Below, in pieces: positions 25,979-35,719 of a stretch of 64,000 nucleotides of DNA (positions within the stretch are counted from its first letter, which is position 1; the number at the start of each line of letters is the position of its first letter). The stretch is from DATGZX01 sp035296965 (GTDB lineage Bacteria; Planctomycetota; Planctomycetia; Gemmatales; Gemmataceae). The stretch covers positions 124,001-188,000 of the forward strand of contig DATGZX010000298.1 of assembly GCA_035296965.1 (NCBI GenBank), in the 5' to 3' direction. The translations under genes and the position numbers were made by a program. The notes below the pieces were generated by a model, which saw nothing but the letters and a program-made list of their open reading frames with translations, did no database searches and was not told the DNA's origin.

Positions 25979-26099
25979 GCTATTTCCCCAAAGGAAACTG
26001 CTGCGCCTGGCTTCCGACTGCACGTGGGCCGACAATCAGCTAAAATCATGATATTCGAAGTGTCGTGGGTCCGGGCAGATATTGGCCGAGAGATCGGGT

Positions 26100-26492
26100 A
26101 TGGCGGAGTTCCAGACCGTGTGCCGTGTCGACGAGGTGCCCGAGCAGGAAGGCAAAACTGTTACGATTGGCGGCAAGCTCATTGCGGTGTTCCGGCAGGG
26201 CGACCAATTCTTCGCAATTGACGACGTTTGTCCCCACATGGGGGCATCTCTCAGCAGCGGCTACGTGGAAAACGGGATCGTGACCTGCCCGTGGCATGCC
26301 TGGAGGTTTCGACTGAGCGATGGAGCATGGGCCGACTGCCCTCGTATCAAAATCGGCTGGTTTCCGGTCCGGGTCGAGAATGGAGCAATTCAGATCCAGG
26401 TGCCGCAACCCCCACAATCGCCGGCTGTTCCCGCGGTGCCGCAGCCGCCGCGACTATCGCAGCCGACAAAGCCGCCCGGCGACCGGCCGTGA
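26100..26492 (+). CDS. Rieske [2Fe-2S] ferredoxin-like protein
   Basis: 130 residues from the ATG at 26100. Both Rieske boxes are present: VCPHMGASL (Cys44, His46) and TCPWHAWRF (Cys63, His66). The last 30 residues are a Pro/Gln-rich tail (VPQPPRLSQPTKPP). The domain matches small NirD- or dioxygenase-ferredoxin-like soluble proteins that carry electrons to an oxygenase or reductase. No partner oxygenase is adjacent, so its redox partner is unknown. It is divergent from the CYTH-panC pair. Confidence 0.9.
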   Translation: MAEFQTVCRVDEVPEQEGKTVTIGGKLIAVFRQGDQFFAIDDVCPHMGASLSSGYVENGIVTCPWHAWRFRLSDGAWADCPRIKIGWFPVRVENGAIQIQVPQPPQSPAVPAVPQPPRLSQPTKPPGDRP

Positions 26493-26643
26493 CGTAATGT
26501 CATGTCGAGGAAGTGATTTCGGCGCCTGCCGGCTTGACATTCTCATTCGGCATCAATAGCTTGTGTGCGATTGGGGAATATTGGCGACCTTCCCCCATTC
26601 AAATGAGTGCTCTCTGAGTACGAATGAACAAGTGCGGCCCGTC

Positions 26644-26757
26644 AGAGCGTGTTGAAAAAGGGGTCTGACCCCCTGGAGAATCAAGGCAGTCCGCCCAATT
26701 CTGAGCCACCAGGCTCTGCAGAACTCAAGGGGTCAGACCCCTTTTTCAACACGCTCT
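26644..26757 (+). mobile_element. second MITE-like palindromic element
   Basis: 114 bp with perfect 29-bp inverted ends (26644-26672 and 26729-26757) that share the TGAAAAAGGGGTCTGACCCC core with the element at 17448-17555, but differ in the outermost bases (AGAGCGTGT versus AGCCTGC). No ORF inside and no obvious target duplication. It occupies the 322-bp gap after the Rieske gene. Confidence 0.75.
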
Positions 26758-26814
26758 CAGGGTCGGTGTGGCCGCGTTCGAACCTTGGCCATCGAGCCCG
26801 AGCGAGAATTATTG

Positions 26815-27663
26815 ATGTCAACTCATCCACCGCAGGTTCCTGCTCCCGCAACCCCTCGTGCATCGAATGAGATTCGGATCGTGAGCCATTCCAATCTGTT
26901 CTACTGGTGGCCGGTCTGGGCGATCGGCCTTCTCCTGGGTTTTCTATCGTGGGCCGACGGCTCACTGCTGGCACTGGTTCCTGAAAAGACCAAAGCCCTT
27001 CACAACTCAAGCGGTAGCGGCCTGGATAACGATAATCAGGATGAGAAGTTCGAAGGGCGCAGCATTCTCCTGTCCCCTTCATCCAAAGAGCTAAACGATC
27101 CACACTTGCACATTGCAAGGAACAAGAGCTATGGCGTTTTCTTTACCATTGTCCTGCTGCTCGTAATCGTGATCACCAACGTGCCATTGCGCGGCCTGTG
27201 GTCCGTGGTGGTGCTGGTCACGATTGTTTTGATGTCGATCATTTTCGCACTTGCAGACTGGTGGGCGCCTATCCTGGATGCCCTCGGCAGGCTGCACATC
27301 CATATCAACACCGCCGGCTATTTTGTAATCTCCTCGTCTCTTCTCGCGATTTGGTTCCTGACGATCGCGCTTTTCGATTCGCAGATCTACATGGTCTTCA
27401 CACCGGGCCAGTTGCGCGTCCGCCAGGAGATCGGCGGCGGCGAAGCTGCCTATGACACTGCTGGCATGGTCATCCAGAAGCAGCGCAATGATTTATTCCG
27501 GCACTGGATCTTGGGTCTGGGATCGGGAGATTTGATCGTCAACACTTCCGGCGCTACGACTCACCATTTCGATCTGCCGAATGTGCTGTTTGTCGGTTAC
27601 AAAGTCCGGCAGATCGAAAATATGTTGCGTGAGAAGGCCGTGGTGCAGGGCGGCAATTTCTAA
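26815..27663 (+). CDS. membrane protein of unknown function
   Basis: 282 residues from the ATG at 26815. The N-terminal 20 residues are Pro-rich. Hydrophobic segments are WWPVWAIGLLLGFLSW, GVFFTIVLLLVIVITNVPL, LWSVVVLVTIVLMSIIFAL and YFVISSSLLAIWFLTIALF. A soluble C-terminal part of about 110 residues begins IYMVFTPGQLRVRQEIGGGE and ends with LPNVLFVGYKVRQIENML, which resembles a bacterial PH-like module that reads membrane context. I do not recognise a named family. The 26785 TTG start is less likely. Confidence 0.7.
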   Translation: MSTHPPQVPAPATPRASNEIRIVSHSNLFYWWPVWAIGLLLGFLSWADGSLLALVPEKTKALHNSSGSGLDNDNQDEKFEGRSILLSPSSKELNDPHLHIARNKSYGVFFTIVLLLVIVITNVPLRGLWSVVVLVTIVLMSIIFALADWWAPILDALGRLHIHINTAGYFVISSSLLAIWFLTIALFDSQIYMVFTPGQLRVRQEIGGGEAAYDTAGMVIQKQRNDLFRHWILGLGSGDLIVNTSGATTHHFDLPNVLFVGYKVRQIENMLREKAVVQGGNF

Positions 27664-27744
27664 GAGTACCTGGAGCCCGCTGGGCAAGTGGAGTCACTGG
27701 GCCTTCACCTGTCCACCGGGCTCCGAAAAGACAGAGATTGGTTT

Positions 27745-28185
27745 CTAGGATTCTTTCTTTTCCTCGATTGGCTCTTTCACCGGCTGCACAAAATGGGTGC
27801 TCTTCTTGTCCGCCGTCAGCCGGGCGGCATGGTCATCGGCCTCTTTGCGCTTTGGATACTCGTAAACCGCGACGCGCTGGTTCGAGTTGTTGAATACTCC
27901 CCATACCACCTTCATACGCGTTACCTTGGCCGCGCGCGAGCGGGGCTTGGCTTTGGGCTTGGGCTCTTTTGCTGGAGCCTTGCGCTTCTTGACTGGCCGG
28001 ACTTCCTCCTCCCCACCGTCCTCTTCATCGACTTCCTCGCCACCTTCCTCGGCTTCTTCTGCCTCCTCGTCTTCATCCTCTTCTTCTTCCTCATCAACGA
28101 CTTCTTCTTCATCGTCCTGCTTCTGTCGTTCGGCGGCATCAAAATCAGCTCGCATGTCCTTGCGGTTTAGAATCCGGCGTGCCAT
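27745..28185 (-). CDS. acidic low-complexity protein
   Basis: 146 residues from the ATG at 28185, with GGGGAG five bases upstream. After a basic start (MARRILNRKDMRADFDAAER) there is a run of about 45 residues that are almost entirely Glu/Asp. A Lys/Pro/Ala-rich segment (RPVKKRKAPAKEPKPKAKPR) follows, then a structured end (VVWGVFNNSNQRVAVYEYPK, shortened family unknown, with KKSTHFVQPVKEP). The upstream open frame to 28611 is not supported. It may be a charged nucleic-acid- or protein-binding factor; function unknown. Confidence 0.75.
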   Translation of the reverse strand: MARRILNRKDMRADFDAAERQKQDDEEEVVDEEEEEDEDEEAEEAEEGGEEVDEEDGGEEEVRPVKKRKAPAKEPKPKAKPRSRAAKVTRMKVVWGVFNNSNQRVAVYEYPKRKEADDHAARLTADKKSTHFVQPVKEPIEEKKES

Positions 28186-28417
28186 GAATTCTCCCCTTAT
28201 TACAACTTGCAAGTTCCGGTGTCCGGGCAAACTGGTAATTAAGCTATCGGTCCTGTTATGGAGTTGCAAGGCAGGTTGCTGCCTCCCGCCGTTTCCACCC
28301 AGCTGGCGAGGCGTTTGGGAACTGGTTATCATGAACTGTACAAATGACCGGATGTCGCTTCTCTCTGCGAATGCCAGCCCTAGGGAATGAACGTCTAGAA
28401 CCCCGGCGGAGTTTGTC

Positions 28418-29851
28418 ATGCTTGAAACGGGCCGATTCGGCACAAGGGATTTACTCGCTCTCCTCATGGTGTTAGCCGTTGCTGCCGGCACACGCGCCTG
28501 GTACTTGCACACGTGCGCTGATAATGGCCAGCTGCCTGGACCTCTCCTCGTGCAGGAGCCGTCGCCTGTGCTATCCGACCTGCCGGCCGACACCGAAATG
28601 CGTGGACACACCCCGCCGACCGAACTCGACTCTCTCGTTCATAACCTTAAGGAGCATCGTTGGTTCGGCGGCTTGGCGCCATTGGCGAACACCGAGGAAC
28701 CTACAGCTCATTTGGCCCCAGGATATGCGGCGCTGCTTGCACTTCTGGAACTTGCCCCCATCGATCTTTCCCCAATCGATCGAACAATGCGCTGGATCCA
28801 GTGCGGGCTTGGTGCGTTGACCGCAGGCTTTTACTTCCTGTTTTGCCGCCGCGCGTTCCGGAGCTTGCTCGTTGCAGCTCTGGCTGGTCTTCTCTGTGCG
28901 TTCCACCCGTTCTGGATTGTGAATACCGCTGAAATCGGCGACGGTGTTCTGGCCGCATTTCTAGTGTCGGTTTCTGTCTTCCTGGGTGGCCGGGCGAGCC
29001 ATTCCGGGGCTCCATTCTCCAGTTATCTCTTTGGTCTTTGCCTGGCAGCACTTGCCCTTGTGCGAGCGGCACTGCTGCCCTTTGCCGTCGTCAGCGCGCT
29101 ATGCCTCGCCTTGTGCAGCAGATCGATCCGGCGGGGCTGGCTTCATGCATTGCTGGCCGTCCTTGGCCTAGCCAGCGGCCTGGCACCCTGGTCATTCAGG
29201 AACTATCAGAGATTTCACCAGGTTGTCCCGATAGCGGACACCACGTTTCTGCATCTTTGGATGGGAAACAATTCCCTATCGGACGGCGGACCCCAGGATG
29301 AGAAAACCGTGATCGCAACGCTTGCCGAGGCACGCGGTGAGGAGCCAAAGGAGCTAAGCGAAAGTCTTGCCCAACTCAGCCAGAAGGAACGCTACGATCG
29401 GCTTGCCGAAGAGGTTGTCAGGCAAGTACAGAGAGATCCTGCGGGCGCGTTCCGGCACCGTCTCGAGGCTGGCGTCGCATTCTTCTTTGGCGGGCAGTGG
29501 CTGAAGGATCGTCTCCTCTGGCGAACGGATGAATCGCGGCTCGGCGATATGCCCGATTGGCTGGCTGGCTCCTATCAAGCGATCTTCTATGGAGCGCTGC
29601 TTGGCGTTCTCATTCTGGGCGTGCTGGGGTGGCGCTGGACCTACGGGTGGCGGCACGAGACATTGCCTTCTTCGCTCGTGCTGATGTGGATTCCCTTGCC
29701 GTACATCCTCAGTCATGCGGAGTCCCTGAGCGGCCCGCGCTTGCCGGTGGACGGCATGCTGCTATGCTACAGCGCTTTTGCGTTGGCCAGCATGTTTACA
29801 CCAGCTGGTCGCGCCCTTCTGCGGGGAGAAGCTTCCCGAACTGAGATCTGA
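28418..29851 (+). CDS. glycosyltransferase (GT39/ArnT-like) membrane protein
   Basis: 477 residues with about nine hydrophobic segments, among them LLALLMVLAVAAGTRAW, LGALTAGFYFLFC, LVAALAGLLCAFHPFWIVNT and SYLFGLCLAALALVRAALLP. The early HLAPGYAALLALL segment and later APWSFRNYQRFHQVVPIADT, followed by FLHLWMGNNSLSDG, are typical of the dolichyl-phosphate-mannose/ArnT/PMT superfamily (GT-C), where WxxRN follows the last catalytic helices. It likely transfers a sugar from a polyprenyl-phosphate donor outside the membrane. Donor and acceptor are unknown. It ends 36 bp before the Lhr-type gene. Confidence 0.72.
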   Translation: MLETGRFGTRDLLALLMVLAVAAGTRAWYLHTCADNGQLPGPLLVQEPSPVLSDLPADTEMRGHTPPTELDSLVHNLKEHRWFGGLAPLANTEEPTAHLAPGYAALLALLELAPIDLSPIDRTMRWIQCGLGALTAGFYFLFCRRAFRSLLVAALAGLLCAFHPFWIVNTAEIGDGVLAAFLVSVSVFLGGRASHSGAPFSSYLFGLCLAALALVRAALLPFAVVSALCLALCSRSIRRGWLHALLAVLGLASGLAPWSFRNYQRFHQVVPIADTTFLHLWMGNNSLSDGGPQDEKTVIATLAEARGEEPKELSESLAQLSQKERYDRLAEEVVRQVQRDPAGAFRHRLEAGVAFFFGGQWLKDRLLWRTDESRLGDMPDWLAGSYQAIFYGALLGVLILGVLGWRWTYGWRHETLPSSLVLMWIPLPYILSHAESLSGPRLPVDGMLLCYSAFALASMFTPAGRALLRGEASRTEI

Positions 29852-29887
29852 GCAGTTGTCCCTGCAATTGACAGTTCAGGTTCTGCC

Positions 29888-32800
29888 ATGAAATCCCGCG
29901 ATCCCTTGCGGCCGTTCTTACCGCCGGTCCAGGAGTGGTTCCGAAAGACGCTTGGCGAGCCGACACCAGCCCAGGTGCAGGGCTGGCCTGCCATCCTGGC
30001 CGGCGAACACACGCTCATTCAGGCCCCAACCGGCTCGGGTAAGACCCTTGCCGCGTTCCTGGTCTGCCTCGATCGCCTGTGGCGACAGGCTCCCGATTCC
30101 AACGGGGTCGGTGTGCTCTACATCTCGCCGTTAAAGGCGCTCAACAACGACATTCACCGAAATCTGCAAGTGCCATTGATCCAAGTGGCGGAAACTGCGC
30201 TGCGCATGGGTCAGCCGTTGCCTACTCTCGAAGTTGCCGTGCGCACAGGTGATACTCCCGCTGCCGAGCGCCGTCGTCTGCAGCGACGGCCGCCTCATCT
30301 GCTCATCACCACCCCGGAATCGCTGCATCTGCTCCTGACTTCACAGGCCCGCGACGTTCTGCGGAATATCACGCATTGCATCGTCGATGAAATCCATGCT
30401 CTGTGCGGCAACAAACGGGGCGTCTTTCTCGCCTTGTTGCTGGAGCGTCTCGGGGCTCTCCATGCTCGTGATTTCGTGCGCATTGGGCTGTCCGCCACGC
30501 AGAGGCCCCTGGAGGAAGTGGCCCGCTACCTGGGCGGTTGCGAGTTTACCAGGGAAAACCGCCTCGTTCCGCGGCCGGTTACGATTGTCGATGCTGGCCA
30601 GCGCAAAAATCTCGATTTGCGCGTCGTCTGTCCGGTCGAGAATTTCGGTCCGCAGCCCGAGAAGTCGGTTTGGCCGTCGATCTATCGGCTGCTCGCTAGG
30701 GAGGTGAGCCAACACCGTTCCACGATTGTGTTCGCAAACAATCGGCGAACCGTCGAACGGATCACGGCAAGCTTGAATGAAGTCGACGAGGTCGCACGCG
30801 CCCATCACGGCAGCGTGGCGCTCGAAGTACGACGCGAAACGGAGCAATCTTTGAAAGACGGTCGCTTGCCGGCTGTCGTGGCGACTGCCTCGCTCGAACT
30901 AGGCATCGACATGGGAGCAGTGGACCTGGTTTGCCAGGTGGAATCCCCCGGCAGCGTGGCGCGCGGTTTACAGCGGGTGGGCAGAGCAGGTCACCTGGTA
31001 GGTCAGCAGAGCAAGGGCCGTTTGATTCCAAAGACGCCAGCAGACCTGTTGGAGCAAGCAGTGTTGGCCCGAGAGATGGCCGCAGGCCGCGTAGAGGAGA
31101 TTCGCGTTCCGGCCAATTGTCTCGATGTACTGGCCCAGCAAGTAGTCGCCATGGCAGCCATGGATGACTGCAAGGTGACCGACTTGCTCACGCTGGTCCG
31201 GCGCGCTTATCCCTATCGAGACCTTTCACCACAGGTCTTCGAGGCTGTGCTGGAGATGGTGAGCGGTCGTTATCAGCTTGGTCAAGGCAGCGGGGCAGCC
31301 TTGGCCGCACTTCAGGCGCGCGTGAGCTGGGATCGCATCCACAATCGATTGCTGGCGCTGCCTGGCAGCAGGCAGCTTGCCCTGGTCAATGGCGGTGCCA
31401 TTCCCGATACCGGTCAGTATGCCGCCTACACCAGCGACGGCTTGCGGGTTGGGGAGTTGGACGAGGAGTTCATCTACGAGCGGCGCGTGGGCGACACGTT
31501 TTTGCTGGGCACAACTGCATGGCGCCTGGAACGGATCGAAGCGGATCGGGTCATCGTGGGTCCCAGTTCCAGCTCAGCGGCGCAAGCTCCGTTCTGGCGC
31601 GGCGAGAAGACAGGTCGGAGCTTTGACCTTGGCCTGGCAATCGGAAAGTTCTCGCGGGAACTGGCAATTCGCGTCCATGATCCGGATTGTCAGGAGTGGC
31701 TACAGCGTAATTTCTTTCTCGATGCCGCCGCGGCGCGCAATCTTCAGACTTACGTGCGCCGACAGGTTGATGTGGTGGGCACTCTCCCTACCGACCGAAC
31801 CGTCCTCATTGAAGCCTCGCGGGATCAACTTGGCGACTGGCAAATCGCGATTCTGAGCCCCCTCGGAAGCCGTTTCCACTTCGCTCTCCGACTGGCCCTG
31901 GAGAATCTGCTGCGCCGACAACTCGGTTATGTCCCGCAGTGCGTGCATCACGATCAGGGAGTTCTCATTCGTCTCGCCGACATGGATGAACCGCTGCTCG
32001 ACCTTTTGCAAGGCCTGACGCCTGAAAACGTTGAAGAGCTGGTACTGGAAGAATTGGCAGAGAGCGCTCTCTTCGCGCTGCGTTTCCGGCAGAATGCGGC
32101 CCGGGCATTGTTGCTGCCGCGCACTCGTCCGGGCAAACGCGCTCCTCTATGGCTTCAGCGCATACGCGGTCGAGATTTGCTGCAAGTCGCACGCCGCCAA
32201 GCCGACTTTCCCATCGTGGTCGAAACGTTTCGAGAATGCCTGCACGATCACCTTGAGTTGACTCGCCTCCGCGAGCTGCTGGAAGACGTGCGCCAGGGGA
32301 ATGTCAAGGTGGTCACTCGACGTTCCGAAAGAGCATGCCCCTTTGCGTCGGAATTGCTCTTTGCCTTCACGGCCGCGTACATGTACCAGTACGACGACAT
32401 TGAGGCACAAGGCAACGGCCCGGCTGCAATCGATTCGCAGTTTTTGCAGCAATTGGTCGCGCCGAATGGTTCTTCCCCTCTTCTGGATCCCAGGGCGATT
32501 CACCAGGTCGAGCGGCGCTTGCGCGGGCTTGGGCAACCGCCGCGCACGGTGAGCGAGGCTGCAGAGTGGCTGCGCCGACTCGGCGATCTCGCGCCAACGG
32601 AAGTTGAAGATCCAGTGGGGGCCTTCCTCAAGGAACTGGAGAACGACGGCCGGGTCATGCAAATCACGTTGGCAGCTTGCCGGGAGCCAAAGCGGTGGAT
32701 CTTGACGGAAGAGGAACAATTGTATCGGCAAGCGTTCGGGACGGAAGCCGGCGATCCAAACCAAGCGGAGTTGGCGGCCGAACGGATTCTGGGCCGCTTC

Positions 32801-34294
32801 TTGCAGACTCACGCATTGGTCGGCCTGGACGACTTGCTTGATCGTTACCCCTTTGAGGGTAGCTGGGCCAAGCTGAAATTGGAAGAATGGGCGAGGGCCG
32901 GCACTCTTGTTGTCGTGCCGGCCGAAGGGGATAATGCCGCCACGCACTGGTCCGTGTCGGCAAATCTGGAACAAGTGCGGCGGCGAAGCTTCGCGCTGCT
33001 GCGGGGCGATGCCGTCACCTTGTCGCCCCAGCAGTTCCTCGACTTCGTGCTACGCTGGCAACATCTGCATCCGCACGCGCGTTTGCAGGGTCCTGACGGA
33101 CTGTCGGAAATCCTGCAAGGTTTCGAGGGGCTACCGCTGCCGGCCGAGCTGTGGGAGAAAACGGTTCTTCCCAGTCGCCTGATTGGCTACCAGGCGGGCT
33201 GGCTTGACGCATGCATCTCGGAAGGTGAATGGATCTGGGCTTGCCAGAGCGAAACGGACAGAGGCGCGGAGCTCCTGGCCTTTTGGCAGCGCGGCGCCTC
33301 CGCTGCATTCGCACCCCGAAACGAACCTGAATCCATTATGTCGAAGGATGCGGAATCGAGGCGTGTTCTTGATTGTTTGCGGCAACGAGGGGCCCTCTTT
33401 CTCACCGACCTTGCTCAGGAGACCAGGCAATCTCCCAGCACGGTGCGCGGAGTTTTATGGAAGCTGCTGCGAAGCGGCATCGCGACCAACGATCGATTTG
33501 ATGTCATCAGGAAAGGGGAGGGTGTCGCGCGAACTTCGGTCGATAAATTGCGCAATGGCCATATTCCTCGTGTCGGCTCAGCCGCCTTTCCCCGACGCGG
33601 CGTCGACCGCTCGGATGGTCGATGGTCTCTCTTGCCCGGAAGGCCCGTTCGCGTCGAAGAGCAGGCAGTCTACCTGGCAAGGGCTTTACTGAGACGCTAC
33701 GGCGTCGTGGCCCGGGAACTGGCGACGCTCGATCCCTGGATGCTACCCTGGCGCGTACTATATGAAGTGCTTAACAAGATGGAACTGACCGGGGAGGTTC
33801 GCCGTGGCTACTTCATTAAGGGGCTTTCTGGAGCGCAATTTGCTCTACCCGAGGCAGCCATGCTGCTGCGGGAGCTCAGTTTGGCAGCCCCTGTCCCAGC
33901 CGTCGGAGTGTTGCTGCACAGTTTGGATCCGGCAAATCTCTTTGGTTCAGGCGCACCGTTTGACATGCCGCCGCTTGAAGGCGAACAAAAGCCGTTCCTG
34001 AGACGTCTTGGGAATTGGCTGGTCATGCGCGCCGGTCGGCCCGTGCTCCTGGTCGAACAGCACGGGAGGAAGTTAAGCACCCTGCCCGGCACGTCAACAG
34101 CCGATGTTGCAGATGCGGTGGCCCTTCTACCTGGCGTGCTGGCCGGGGACCGGGGGCTCGCCAATCGTCGCAAGCTAACGGTCGAGGCTTGGAACGATCG
34201 ACCCGTCACGCTTACCGAGGGCGGGAAGCTGCTGGAATCGATTGGATTTGTACGCGATTACCAGGGAATGACACTCTACGCCCCCTGCCGCTAG
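29888..34294 (+). CDS. lhr: Lhr-type ATP-dependent DNA helicase (long form)
   Basis: 1468 residues, close to the long Lhr proteins of proteobacteria/actinobacteria. The helicase core carries PTPAQVQGWPAILAGE (Q motif), QAPTGSGKTLAAFL (Walker A, 46-53), YISPLKALNNDI (motif Ia), TTPESLHLLLTS, VDEIHAL (DEIH, 167-170) and GLSATQRPLEEVA (motif III). In the second RecA domain are TIVFANNRRTVERI, ATASLELGIDMGAVDLV and LQRVGRAGH. Beyond about residue 830 lies the large C-terminal domain of long Lhr (winged-helix rich, including RQSPSTVRGVLWKLLRSGI). It acts in DNA repair as a 3'-5' translocase. No frameshift was seen. Confidence 0.93.
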   Translation: MKSRDPLRPFLPPVQEWFRKTLGEPTPAQVQGWPAILAGEHTLIQAPTGSGKTLAAFLVCLDRLWRQAPDSNGVGVLYISPLKALNNDIHRNLQVPLIQVAETALRMGQPLPTLEVAVRTGDTPAAERRRLQRRPPHLLITTPESLHLLLTSQARDVLRNITHCIVDEIHALCGNKRGVFLALLLERLGALHARDFVRIGLSATQRPLEEVARYLGGCEFTRENRLVPRPVTIVDAGQRKNLDLRVVCPVENFGPQPEKSVWPSIYRLLAREVSQHRSTIVFANNRRTVERITASLNEVDEVARAHHGSVALEVRRETEQSLKDGRLPAVVATASLELGIDMGAVDLVCQVESPGSVARGLQRVGRAGHLVGQQSKGRLIPKTPADLLEQAVLAREMAAGRVEEIRVPANCLDVLAQQVVAMAAMDDCKVTDLLTLVRRAYPYRDLSPQVFEAVLEMVSGRYQLGQGSGAALAALQARVSWDRIHNRLLALPGSRQLALVNGGAIPDTGQYAAYTSDGLRVGELDEEFIYERRVGDTFLLGTTAWRLERIEADRVIVGPSSSSAAQAPFWRGEKTGRSFDLGLAIGKFSRELAIRVHDPDCQEWLQRNFFLDAAAARNLQTYVRRQVDVVGTLPTDRTVLIEASRDQLGDWQIAILSPLGSRFHFALRLALENLLRRQLGYVPQCVHHDQGVLIRLADMDEPLLDLLQGLTPENVEELVLEELAESALFALRFRQNAARALLLPRTRPGKRAPLWLQRIRGRDLLQVARRQADFPIVVETFRECLHDHLELTRLRELLEDVRQGNVKVVTRRSERACPFASELLFAFTAAYMYQYDDIEAQGNGPAAIDSQFLQQLVAPNGSSPLLDPRAIHQVERRLRGLGQPPRTVSEAAEWLRRLGDLAPTEVEDPVGAFLKELENDGRVMQITLAACREPKRWILTEEEQLYRQAFGTEAGDPNQAELAAERILGRFLQTHALVGLDDLLDRYPFEGSWAKLKLEEWARAGTLVVVPAEGDNAATHWSVSANLEQVRRRSFALLRGDAVTLSPQQFLDFVLRWQHLHPHARLQGPDGLSEILQGFEGLPLPAELWEKTVLPSRLIGYQAGWLDACISEGEWIWACQSETDRGAELLAFWQRGASAAFAPRNEPESIMSKDAESRRVLDCLRQRGALFLTDLAQETRQSPSTVRGVLWKLLRSGIATNDRFDVIRKGEGVARTSVDKLRNGHIPRVGSAAFPRRGVDRSDGRWSLLPGRPVRVEEQAVYLARALLRRYGVVARELATLDPWMLPWRVLYEVLNKMELTGEVRRGYFIKGLSGAQFALPEAAMLLRELSLAAPVPAVGVLLHSLDPANLFGSGAPFDMPPLEGEQKPFLRRLGNWLVMRAGRPVLLVEQHGRKLSTLPGTSTADVADAVALLPGVLAGDRGLANRRKLTVEAWNDRPVTLTEGGKLLESIGFVRDYQGMTLYAPCR

Positions 34295-34432
34295 CCAGCG
34301 AGTAATGCAAACCTTTCGTCGGGCATGGCAGGCATTTCATTTTGTCGTGCAGGCACTTGCCTGAGTCGATACAATCGTTCTTGAATAATCGTCTTGCGCG
34401 CACCGTCTGTCCTTGGGAGCCACTGCTGCGTT

Positions 34433-35026
34433 ATGGCCGTTGTTCACATACCGTGTCTGCCAGCGCCAAGCGATGAATGCCTGCTCGCACGTTTAGGGAA
34501 CGGAGAACGCGAGGCGCTGGAAGAGTTGTTTGGCCGCTACCGGTTGCTTGCATTCCGGGTGGCCCACCGGTTACTGGGGAATGAGGCAGACGCGCTGGAC
34601 GCGGTACAAGAAGGCTTCGTAAAGGCCCTAACTCATCTAGACGGCTTTCAGGGACGCAGCACATTCAAGACCTGGCTCCTGCGGGTAATCAGCAATGCCG
34701 CACTGGACCTTGGTCGACAACGCAGTCGGCGGGAGATGAAGAGTCTCGACGCGCCTCAGGCTGGCGACAGGGACCGAATTCAGCCGCTTGCCATAGACGA
34801 CCCCGGTCTCGGTCTGGAACGTGCTGATCTCCGTCGGCTACTAGATGAGGCGCTGGCAACGCTCCCCGAGGCCCAGCGCCACACATTCGTGCTCCATGCC
34901 GACGCGGAATTGAGTTATAGGGACGTTGCGGAGGTTCTTGGAATCTCTATTGGTACTGTCATGAGCCGCCTTTATTATGCTCGCCAGAAACTGCGAGTAT
35001 ATTTGGCCGAACGAATCAAGCTATGA
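34433..35026 (+). CDS. ECF-type RNA polymerase sigma factor
   Basis: 197 residues from the ATG at 34433. Region 2 is LEELFGRYRLLAFRVAHRLL followed by ADALDAVQEGFVKALTHLDG and FQGRSTFKTWLLRVISNAAL (2.3/2.4). Region 4 is EALATLPEAQRHTFVLHADA, then LSYRDVAEVLGISIGTVMSR with LYYARQKLRVYL. Typical ECF length. The stop overlaps the next start by 4 bp, and that gene encodes the probable anti-sigma factor. A cognate promoter could not be read. No clear ribosome-binding site. Confidence 0.93.
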   Translation: MAVVHIPCLPAPSDECLLARLGNGEREALEELFGRYRLLAFRVAHRLLGNEADALDAVQEGFVKALTHLDGFQGRSTFKTWLLRVISNAALDLGRQRSRREMKSLDAPQAGDRDRIQPLAIDDPGLGLERADLRRLLDEALATLPEAQRHTFVLHADAELSYRDVAEVLGISIGTVMSRLYYARQKLRVYLAERIKL

Positions 35027-35661
35027 GAAAAGAAGAAGAGGACGCAGGCAGAATACCCTCGCCGGAGCGGTTGGCTGCCTACCTTGACGGGCATCTCGAT
35101 CCGCCCGCCCGCCGCGCGATTGAAAGCTGGTTGGCCCGGCATCCGCGAACCGCCAGGGATTTGCAATCACACCGGGAGATTGCCAGGCTGTGGGCGGCAA
35201 CGCGTGCGCCTGAGCCAAAGCCGACCCAATGGTCGCGCGTGCTCGACCAGGTTCAATGTGATCTCTTTGGTCCCCCAAAACTGCCACTCTGGCGGCGCCC
35301 ATTCGTCATGAATCTGGCGGGCGTTGCCTCGGTGGCTGCGGCTGTCTTGCTCTTCGTACTCGCAAGCCTTTTGCACAAGTATCCGTCGATCAATATGCCT
35401 AAGGTTGTGGAGCCCTTCGCCGTGACGTCAGACGAGGACGTGGAAATTGTCAGCGTGCAAGCCGCTGATCGGATCTCGCTGGTAGTCGGCGAACCGCCCG
35501 TGCACGGGCCTATCGAGTTTGTTGCCCCGGGTGATGTCGAACTGCAAAATGTGCAGCCTGATACGGACGGCATGGTTCCAGAGCTTCAAAAAGGGGGAGC
35601 TGACTCGACGCCCCCGATGATCGTGGCGCCTCGCAACAAGCGGCCGCGGCGCTCTCGGTAA
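35023..35661 (+). CDS. probable membrane anti-sigma factor
   Basis: 212 residues, translationally coupled to the sigma gene. The N-terminal 90 residues hold a helical anti-sigma-like segment (RLAAYLDGHLDPPARRAIES, then WLARHPRTARDLQSHREIAR). One membrane helix follows (FVMNLAGVASVAAAVLLFVL), and about 110 periplasmic residues are acidic, ending in a basic PRNKRPRRSR. The zinc-binding HxxxCxxC motif of ZAS anti-sigma factors is absent, although the 'AYLDG.L' helix is kept. Regulation of the upstream sigma is inferred from coupling and topology. Confidence 0.8.
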   Translation: MRKEEEDAGRIPSPERLAAYLDGHLDPPARRAIESWLARHPRTARDLQSHREIARLWAATRAPEPKPTQWSRVLDQVQCDLFGPPKLPLWRRPFVMNLAGVASVAAAVLLFVLASLLHKYPSINMPKVVEPFAVTSDEDVEIVSVQAADRISLVVGEPPVHGPIEFVAPGDVELQNVQPDTDGMVPELQKGGADSTPPMIVAPRNKRPRRSR

Positions 35662-35719
35662 AAGTAGCGGGATTGTTCCAGCGAGTGTCCTTTTAAACGC
35701 GTCGTTGCAGGTTATTCCC

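Noticed and set aside
26760..26800. GTTCGAACC phrase reminiscent of a tRNA T-arm
   Set aside because: No acceptor or anticodon stems could be built around it; no other tRNA signal in the window.
27688..28170. Hydrophobic plus-strand frame of 160 residues
   Set aside because: It is the complement of the Glu/Asp codons of the acidic protein, which gives Phe/Leu runs that mimic membrane helices.
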